Part shown: positions 7,377-11,863 of the stretch, one piece after another
Layout of the letters: each line of letters starts with the position of its first letter
How positions within the stretch are numbered: position 1 is the first letter of the stretch
NCBI GenBank assembly: GCA_946479985.1
Contig: CAMLIF010000118.1
Span: 1-11,863, forward strand
Reading direction: 5' to 3'
Source of the DNA: an uncultured Flavobacteriales bacterium
GTDB lineage: Bacteria > Bacteroidota > Bacteroidia > Flavobacteriales > Crocinitomicaceae
Length of the DNA stretch: 11,863 nt
The notes under the pieces: generated by a model
The model's database searches: none
Seen by the model: the letters and a program-made list of their open reading frames with translations, nothing else
Told to the model about the DNA's origin: nothing
Made by a program: the position numbers and the translations under genes

Positions 7377-7401
7377 ATAATGCTTTTTCAAAATGAAAAA
7401 G
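7369..7401 (+). other. two mutually exclusive hairpins over the stop codon
   Basis: CATTTTGAA (7369-7377, containing the TGA stop) can pair with TTCAAAATG (7387-7395). Alternatively CTTTTTCA (7383-7390) can pair with TGAAAAAG (7394-7401) around a 3-base loop. Both stems are perfect but share bases, so only one can form. There is no T-tract downstream on the plus strand, so termination here is uncertain. Confidence 0.4.
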
Positions 7402-7544
7402 AAATTTGTTCCCAGCTAAGTCAAACGATTTTATTAGCCTCTGTAAACCCTTATAAACAAAGGGAATATGCACACTCTAAAGTTTCTCTAAATTCCCGGC
7501 AGGATTATTAGAAGTAATCTGGCATAAACAATAAGAAACACGTT

Positions 7545-8111
7545 ATGAAAAAGGTATTTACTTTAGCACTAACACTACTCACTGTTTCTACTGCGCTGTC
7601 ATTTGAAGGTGTAAATCCAGCTTCAGGCAGCGGTACTATACAAGTTAGAATGACCAACTCAGAGTCAAGTCCGTTTGGATTGATCCTTGACATTGTAAAT
7701 GTAGAAGTTTACAGTGCAAAAAGCGGATGGATTACACTAAACGATTATCAGCAAAGCATTTCAAGCTTAAGTTTTACCGGCGGGGAAGAATCATTACTTG
7801 CTAATTCAAATATTCCTTTCGGAACTTACTCAAAACTCCGCTTAACTTTCGGAAGTTCAAACTCGATTCGTTCAGAGGTTCACAATATTTCAGCAAACGA
7901 CCTGTCATTTGAAACGCGCCAGGTAGAAATTGATATTTTCCAGCAAGTAAACGAAAACAATACGAGTAAAATCTATATACATTTTGATCTCTCAACTTCG
8001 GTTACCGTATTAGAGAGCGCCTATGTCCTAAAGCCCGTAATGCAAGAAATTTCAGATCCGGCAGCAGTTAAATTATTGCCCGACACGAGCATTCTTTCGT
8101 CGGCGTACTAA
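7545..8111 (+). CDS. secreted DUF4382 domain protein
   Basis: The 188-residue product has a signal peptide (MKKVFTLALTLLTVSTALS) without a lipobox. The mature part matches the DUF4382 pattern (PF14321): SGTIQVRMTNS (29-39), IVNVEVYS (50-57), GWITL (61-65), SLLANSNIPFGTYSKLRL (83-100) and the C-terminal HFDLSTSV (146-153) plus YVLKPVM (160-166). Typical members are extracytoplasmic, often lipoproteins, and predicted beta-sandwiches; the function of the domain is not established. The gene stands alone, with 168 bases before it and a strong terminator 20 bases after its stop. I found no convincing promoter in front of it. A short CCCTT/AAGGG hairpin at 7448-7464 is the only other structure upstream. 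Confidence 0.87.
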   Translation: MKKVFTLALTLLTVSTALSFEGVNPASGSGTIQVRMTNSESSPFGLILDIVNVEVYSAKSGWITLNDYQQSISSLSFTGGEESLLANSNIPFGTYSKLRLTFGSSNSIRSEVHNISANDLSFETRQVEIDIFQQVNENNTSKIYIHFDLSTSVTVLESAYVLKPVMQEISDPAAVKLLPDTSILSSAY

Positions 8112-8131
8112 GTAAAATGATCTTATATAAG

Positions 8132-8158
8132 GCCTCCATGATCAGTGGAGGCTTTTTT
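8132..8158 (+). terminator. strong intrinsic terminator after the DUF4382 gene
   Basis: GCCTCCA (8132-8138) and TGGAGGC (8146-8152) form a perfect GC-rich 7-bp stem with a 7-base loop. Six T follow immediately (8153-8158). Confidence 0.92.
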
Positions 8159-8258
8159 ATACCGAATATTTCAATCGGACAGTCGAGTAACTACTGAATA
8201 CGAAATTGAAGATGTTGGAACTATTCAGATGAGTTAAGACATATTGGTTAAATGTGGA

Positions 8259-8303
8259 AATTCCTGCTTTGTTCTGTTAATGAGGACAGGGCGGGAATTT
8301 TTT
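8259..8303 (+). terminator. second terminator-like hairpin
   Basis: AATTCCTGC (8259-8267) pairs with GCGGGAATT (8291-8299) with one G-T pair, and an inner CTGTT/GGACAG helix can add to it. Six T occupy 8298-8303. It lies about 100 bases beyond a first strong terminator, so it may serve an unannotated short transcript from 8160-8260, or act as a backup. Confidence 0.6.
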
Positions 8304-8361
8304 ATTTTGAAGGATCAGATGCTGAAGACTTTGCTAAAACAATTTAGTTAAATTATTTTTA

Positions 8362-8404
8362 AACATTTCCAGTTTACAGATTGTTTTTTAACATTTCTAA
8401 CTGG
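8362..8404. repeat. direct and inverted repeat upstream of the surface-protein operon
   Basis: AACATTTCCA (8362-8371) and AACATTTCTA (8390-8399) are direct repeats 28 bases apart, each after a T-rich run. The inverted pair CCAGTT (8369-8374) and AACTGG (8399-8404) overlaps their ends. The block ends about 30 bases before the -7 element, where an activator or repressor could bind; that role is inference. Confidence 0.35.
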
Positions 8405-8435
8405 TAAAACTTCACCATAAAAACCATCTTTCGAC

Positions 8436-8443
8436 TATATTTG
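8436..8443 (+). promoter_or_regulatory. -7 promoter element of the surface-protein operon
   Basis: TATATTTG followed by C is a perfect TAnnTTTG box, 21 bases before the ATG at 8465. A TTCA (8411-8414), about 21 bases upstream, is a poor -33 candidate. The TTG inside the box (8441) is in frame with the downstream gene but should not be read as its start, because it would lie in front of the transcript. Confidence 0.6.
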
Positions 8444-8464
8444 CAGGCACACAACTACTACAAT

Positions 8465-8773
8465 ATGAGAAATTTACTACTGTTTTTTGGAGTATTCATT
8501 GCTTCCTGCTCTTTCTCACAAAATTATTCGTATCGATTCACGGGGAAAATGAATCCTGAAGTTTCTGCACAGATAGAAACCGAACTCACGGCAAATTTGG
8601 GTTTTCAAAATGTTAAGTTCAAAATCAAAGAACAATCCGGTGAGTTGCTTTTTCAATTCGTTCAGCCGGCTTCTGATAAAGAACGAAATGACTTCTCTCC
8701 CCTTTCTTACGTGAAAGGAATTCTGCTGACCAAAGGTCTGGAGCCAATCGAAGTAGTTGAACTATCTAAATAA
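8465..8773 (+). CDS. small exported protein of unknown function, first gene of the surface-protein operon
   Basis: From the ATG at 8465 the product has 102 residues. The first 18 or so (MRNLLLFFGVFIASCSFSQ) form a signal peptide. It could be cleaved after SFSQ, or the Cys at 15 could be lipidated, since IASC is a weak lipobox. The mature part of about 83 residues is charged and appears to alternate beta-alpha-beta-beta-alpha-beta, for example LTANLGFQNVKFKIKEQSG then ELLFQF. This is reminiscent of the small ferredoxin-like HMA fold, but the metal-binding CxxC is absent. I cannot name a family. The stop is followed after only 6 bases by the ATG of the giant surface protein, so the two are almost certainly co-transcribed. 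A consensus promoter lies 21 bases upstream. It may be a helper or regulator of the large protein (inference from position only). Confidence 0.75.
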   Translation: MRNLLLFFGVFIASCSFSQNYSYRFTGKMNPEVSAQIETELTANLGFQNVKFKIKEQSGELLFQFVQPASDKERNDFSPLSYVKGILLTKGLEPIEVVELSK

Positions 8774-8779
8774 ACCGTG

Positions 8780-11700
8780 ATGAGATTAATTTTCCAATTC
8801 CTGCCCGGTTTAGCTTTCGTTTTACCTTTTCTTAGTTTGTCGCAGTCAAATGATTGTTCAACCGCAACTACACTTCCGGTAACTGTAAACTGCAGTTCTC
8901 CGTTAGCCGGTACAACTTCCGGAGCAACACAAAGTATTGCAGGTTGTTCAGGAACAGCGGATGATGATGTCTGGTACCAGTTCACTGCAACAGCTGTAAC
9001 TCACCAGATTAACGTAACGGCTTCTGCCGGTTTCGATCCGGTAGTCCAGGTTTTTTCAGGTGCTTGCGCATCTTTAGTTTCACTTTCCTGTACTGATCTC
9101 GGATACGCAGGTGAAAATGAAACCTGTTATTTATCCGGTTTATCGATTGGACAGGTTTATAAAGTACGTGTCTATCATTACGCCGCCGGAAGCGGTACTT
9201 CAACTTTCACAATTTGCTGTACTGTAGGAGCAGCTGTTCCTTCCAATAATAACTGCAGCGGCGCAGTTCCGCTTACAGTAAACACAGTGTGTTCACCAAC
9301 TGCTGGAACAACACTTGGTGCAACGCAATCTGTTGCCGGATGCTCCGGAACTGCAGATGACGATGTTTGGTATTCTTTTGTTGCAACAAATGCTTCTCAA
9401 ACAGTAACCGTTACCCCAACAACTTCTACATTCGACGCAGTTGTTCAGGTATACAGCGGAACATGTGCTGCACTGAGCTCTGAAGCCTGTATCGATGCTA
9501 CTTTTACTGACGATCCGGAAACCCAGCAGTTAGTTGGTTTAACTCCCGGTCAAACCTATTTTATTCGTGTTTACGATTACTATGTTTCGAACCCCGGAAC
9601 ATTTACAATATGTATTACGGGCCCTGCAACGGCAACTCCAACAAACGATAATCCGTGTACGGCAATTGCCCTTCCACCTGTTACATCAAACTGTAATTAC
9701 CTTGAATTCACAACAGTCGGAGCAACGAATACTGCTTCTCCGGGAGCTCCAGGTTCCTGTATCGGAGGATCAGGAGCTGCACAGGGTGGTTTTACAGCAG
9801 GCACATTAGATGTTTGGTTTTCAATTGTTGTTCCCGCCTCCGGTAATTTATACATAACACCGAAACCCAATATGGGAGCCGGAAGAATTTCGGATGGTGT
9901 AATGGTGCTTTATTCGGGAACCTGCGGAAGTTTAACGCAAATTGTGTGCTCTGACGATAATGCTTTTCCCGGAACTGCAAACGACCTGCTTCCGTTTATC
10001 GGAGCAACCGGATTAACGCCGGGAAGCACAGTTTATCTTCGCTTTTTCGGCTACGGAACTTCGAGCGGAACATTCGGATTATGCGTAACAACTGCAACAA
10101 ACGACGTCTGCTCAAACGCTCTTTACATCTGTGATCTGAACGGGTACAGCGCTTCAACAAGTGCTGCGTTTACGGCAGACAGGCCATGTAATATGCGCGG
10201 AAATGCCGAACAGAATAACGCTCCGACCTACACTTACACTCCGGGAGTTGATCAGGGAGGAATCTTCGGATCAGGAGGTGCCTGGGGAACAGGTGGAAGT
10301 CCGGATGTTCAGATCAATAACAATTCATGGATCCGTTTTACTGCCGCATCGGCAACCGCAGTGCTGGATGTGAGTGTATCGGATTGCTGGGTAGGAAATT
10401 ATCCAAGCGGAGGAATCCAAATGCAGGTTTTCTCTTCCAACGGAGCCTGTTGTAACTTTACTCCGGTTTCAAACTTTGAAGAAAACTCCACATCTTTCAC
10501 GATTACAGCAAACGGACTCACTCCGGGACAGGATTATTATCTGATGGTAGATGGCTTTGCAGGAGATATTTGTAATTATACGATTACAGCACAATCAGGA
10601 GTTCAATTTCCGGCTATCACCCCGGTGCCTCCTATTTGTTTTGGTCAATCTGTCGTTTTAAATGCTCCTTCCGGAGGAACTTCCTACGATTGGGCTCACA
10701 ACGGGGCATCTTCTCAAAGTGTAAATGTTACCCCCGAAACAACACAGTCGTACTCTGTGGATGTATATGGTATTTGTGGCTACAAGCAAACTTTGACTAC
10801 CACAGTAACGGTAAATCCGATTCCTGCAGCCCCCGTTCTCGGATCGAATCAAACGGTTTGTACCGGAAACACATTGAATTTAACCGCCGCAACCGTTTCC
10901 GGAGCAACTTATTCCTGGACAGGACCAAATAGTTTTACTTCGAGTTTACAAAACCCCAGTATTTCCAACATATCAGCTTCGGCTGCCGGAACTTATTCGT
11001 GTACAGTAACGGTTAACGGCTGTACAAGTCCGGCGTCGAACACAACAGTAACAGTTAATACATCTCCCGCTGCTCCGATCGTTTCAAGTAATACTCCTGT
11101 TTGTACAGGAAATACAATTAATTTATTCACGAATACTGTGGTTGGAGCAACTTATCTGTGGTCAGGACCAGGTAGCTTTTCTTCTGCCCTGGAAGATCCT
11201 ACCCGACCGTCGGCAACAGCTGCAATGGCCGGAACATACACTTGTCAAATCACAGTAAACGGTTGTCCGAGTTCGGCGAATACTTCTGTTGCGATTAATA
11301 CAACTCCTGCAGCACCAATTGCAGGAAGCAACAGCCCTATTTGTGCCGGACAAACCTTGAATTTAACTGCTTCAAATGTTGTTGGGGCCACTTCATATTC
11401 CTGGACGGGACCGAATTCTTTTAGTTCTTCGTCTCAAAATCCGGGCGTTGCCGGTGCAACAACTGCCGCAAGCGGAATTTATACTGTTACAGCTTCAGGA
11501 AACGGTTGTACAAGTTCCGGAGCCACTGTTAATGTTACGGTAAATGCTGTTCCGGCTGCTCCTGTAATTTCCAGTAACTCACCGGTTTGTGTTGGCCAGA
11601 CAATTAATCTTTTTTCAAATACGATTCCAACCGCAACGTATACCTGGAGCGGTCCAAGCAGTTTTAGTTCTTCACTGGAAGATCCATCGAGAACAAACGC

Positions 11701-11863
11701 TGTTTCCGGATATGCAGGAGCATACTCGTTATTCGTAACAGTAAACGGATGTAATTCCTCAACAAGTACTACTTCGGTGGTTGTGAATACTCCTCCGGCT
11801 TCCCCTGTAGCGGGAAGCAATAGCCCAATATGTTCCGGAAATGCAATTAATTTAACTACTACT
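8780..11863 (+). CDS. giant repetitive surface protein with Ig-like (CHU-type) repeats, partial at right edge
   Basis: The frame stays open for 1028 codons from the ATG at 8780 to the end of the window. A signal peptide (MRLIFQFLPGLAFVLPFLSL) is followed by four beta-rich, Cys-containing domains that begin near Cys26, Cys159, Cys293 and Cys444. Each of the first three has a DVW-[YF] block and a [FY]SG-x-C block. Domains 1 and 2 are close duplicates (CSGTADDDVWY in both). Domain 4 ends near residue 610. A divergent Ig-like unit at Cys620 precedes tandem Ig-like units starting at Cys694, 775, 855, 937 and 1018, each with CxGxxxNL, Y-x-W-[ST]-G-P-x-SF and VNGC motifs, like the Ig-like units of Cytophaga hutchinsonii surface proteins. 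This is the architecture of adhesins and other type IX secretion cargo in Bacteroidota; the sorting domain would lie beyond the window. GC content is visibly higher than in the neighbours, with many GGA and ACA codons. Substrate or partner is unknown. Confidence 0.93.
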   Translation, partial: MRLIFQFLPGLAFVLPFLSLSQSNDCSTATTLPVTVNCSSPLAGTTSGATQSIAGCSGTADDDVWYQFTATAVTHQINVTASAGFDPVVQVFSGACASLVSLSCTDLGYAGENETCYLSGLSIGQVYKVRVYHYAAGSGTSTFTICCTVGAAVPSNNNCSGAVPLTVNTVCSPTAGTTLGATQSVAGCSGTADDDVWYSFVATNASQTVTVTPTTSTFDAVVQVYSGTCAALSSEACIDATFTDDPETQQLVGLTPGQTYFIRVYDYYVSNPGTFTICITGPATATPTNDNPCTAIALPPVTSNCNYLEFTTVGATNTASPGAPGSCIGGSGAAQGGFTAGTLDVWFSIVVPASGNLYITPKPNMGAGRISDGVMVLYSGTCGSLTQIVCSDDNAFPGTANDLLPFIGATGLTPGSTVYLRFFGYGTSSGTFGLCVTTATNDVCSNALYICDLNGYSASTSAAFTADRPCNMRGNAEQNNAPTYTYTPGVDQGGIFGSGGAWGTGGSPDVQINNNSWIRFTAASATAVLDVSVSDCWVGNYPSGGIQMQVFSSNGACCNFTPVSNFEENSTSFTITANGLTPGQDYYLMVDGFAGDICNYTITAQSGVQFPAITPVPPICFGQSVVLNAPSGGTSYDWAHNGASSQSVNVTPETTQSYSVDVYGICGYKQTLTTTVTVNPIPAAPVLGSNQTVCTGNTLNLTAATVSGATYSWTGPNSFTSSLQNPSISNISASAAGTYSCTVTVNGCTSPASNTTVTVNTSPAAPIVSSNTPVCTGNTINLFTNTVVGATYLWSGPGSFSSALEDPTRPSATAAMAGTYTCQITVNGCPSSANTSVAINTTPAAPIAGSNSPICAGQTLNLTASNVVGATSYSWTGPNSFSSSSQNPGVAGATTAASGIYTVTASGNGCTSSGATVNVTVNAVPAAPVISSNSPVCVGQTINLFSNTIPTATYTWSGPSSFSSSLEDPSRTNAVSGYAGAYSLFVTVNGCNSSTSTTSVVVNTPPASPVAGSNSPICSGNAINLTTT
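8846..9646 (+). repeat. tandem duplicate of a ~133-residue N-terminal domain
   Basis: Within the surface-protein gene, residues 23-153 and 154-289 share the same order of blocks: N-x-C-S-x-A, GATQS, AGCSGTADDDVWY, F-D-x-VVQV-[FY]-SG-x-C-A, a GL-x-x-GQ-x-Y turn and a closing TFTIC. The opening Cys residues are 133 apart. A third, more divergent copy follows from residue 293. Confidence 0.85.
10859..11863 (+). repeat. tandem ~243-bp Ig-like repeats in alternating A/B subtypes
   Basis: The unit-opening Cys codons are at 10859, 11102, 11342, 11588 and 11831, which is 81, 80, 82 and 81 codons apart. Units 1 and 3 (A) share NLTA, YSWTGPNSF and QNP. Units 2 and 4 (B) share INLF-x-NT, WSGP-x-SFSS and LEDP-[ST]-R. 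Unit 5 starts as A (INLTT) and is cut by the window edge. Confidence 0.88.

Larger units (their letters stand above)
8159..8435. other. gene-poor intergenic stretch with small open frames
   Basis: No recognised gene lies here. Two short plus-strand frames look somewhat protein-like. One ends in TTEYEIEDVGTIQMS before a TAA at about 8238. The other is an ATG frame at 8252-8347 of 31 codons containing GIFYFEGSDAEDF, which overlaps the second hairpin. A further frame read past the first TAA also stays open to about 8357. These could be remnants of a decayed gene, a small protein gene, or chance. The part after 8350 is very AT-rich and holds a direct repeat before the next promoter. Confidence 0.35.

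Noticed and set aside
7448..7464. CCCTT/AAGGG hairpin upstream of the DUF4382 gene
   Set aside because: The 5-bp stem has no T-tract on either strand; too weak to call a terminator or riboswitch.
9567..9809. Plus-strand 80-codon open frame
   Set aside because: It is an out-of-frame shadow of the giant surface protein gene, which is open and repeat-structured through this stretch.
11479..11820. Minus-strand 113-codon open frame
   Set aside because: It is antisense to the Ig-like repeats; its Val/Thr-rich composition just mirrors the repeat codons.
10859..11863. Regular ~243-bp periodicity as a possible CRISPR or satellite array
   Set aside because: The period is whole codons, the frame stays open, and conservation is at the protein level (Ig-like motifs), so it is coding repeats.

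Overview
The window looks like chromosomal DNA of a Bacteroidota bacterium, most likely in Flavobacteriales (Fluviicola/Crocinitomicaceae-like; the family placement is inference). The reasons are low-to-moderate GC, promoter -7 elements of the TAnnTTTG type instead of TATAAT, no clear Shine-Dalgarno sequences, a GSCFA protein, a DUF4382 protein, and a giant repeat-rich surface protein with CHU-type Ig-like modules. No rRNA, tRNA, CRISPR array, integrase or transposase was recognised.

Left part (1-2720, minus strand): a tightly packed operon reads radC -> polysaccharide deacetylase-like protein -> GSCFA protein. The genes overlap by 1 and 8 bases, and the last one runs off the left edge. The two downstream products look like carbohydrate or cell-envelope enzymes. 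A 149-base divergent intergenic region follows. It carries a promoter-like element in each direction and a perfect 17-base palindrome over the rightward promoter.

Middle (2870-8111, plus strand): mostly separate genes. They are a membrane-bound YdjM-type metal-dependent hydrolase, an SDR oxidoreductase of the YghA/GSP39 type, a low-affinity iron permease family protein with a His cluster and a Lys/Ala-rich tail, a GH3 (NagZ-like) lipoprotein, a secreted protein of unknown function, and a secreted DUF4382 protein. Terminator-like hairpins follow the hydrolase, GH3 and DUF4382 genes.

Right part (8112-11863): a gene-poor stretch holds two terminator-like hairpins, small unassigned open frames and a direct repeat. 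A consensus TAnnTTTG promoter then precedes a two-gene operon. The first gene encodes a 102-residue exported protein of unknown function. The second encodes a very large exported surface protein that stays open for 1028 codons to the right edge. That protein has four Cys-containing beta-rich domains at the N-terminus, the first two close duplicates, followed by tandem Ig-like repeats of about 81 residues that alternate between two subtypes (A-B-A-B-A). It is probably a cargo of the type IX secretion system, but the C-terminal sorting domain that would prove this lies outside the window. Nothing here is clearly a new system. The best leads are the A/B repeat architecture with its small partner gene, the palindrome, and the odd tail of the iron permease.
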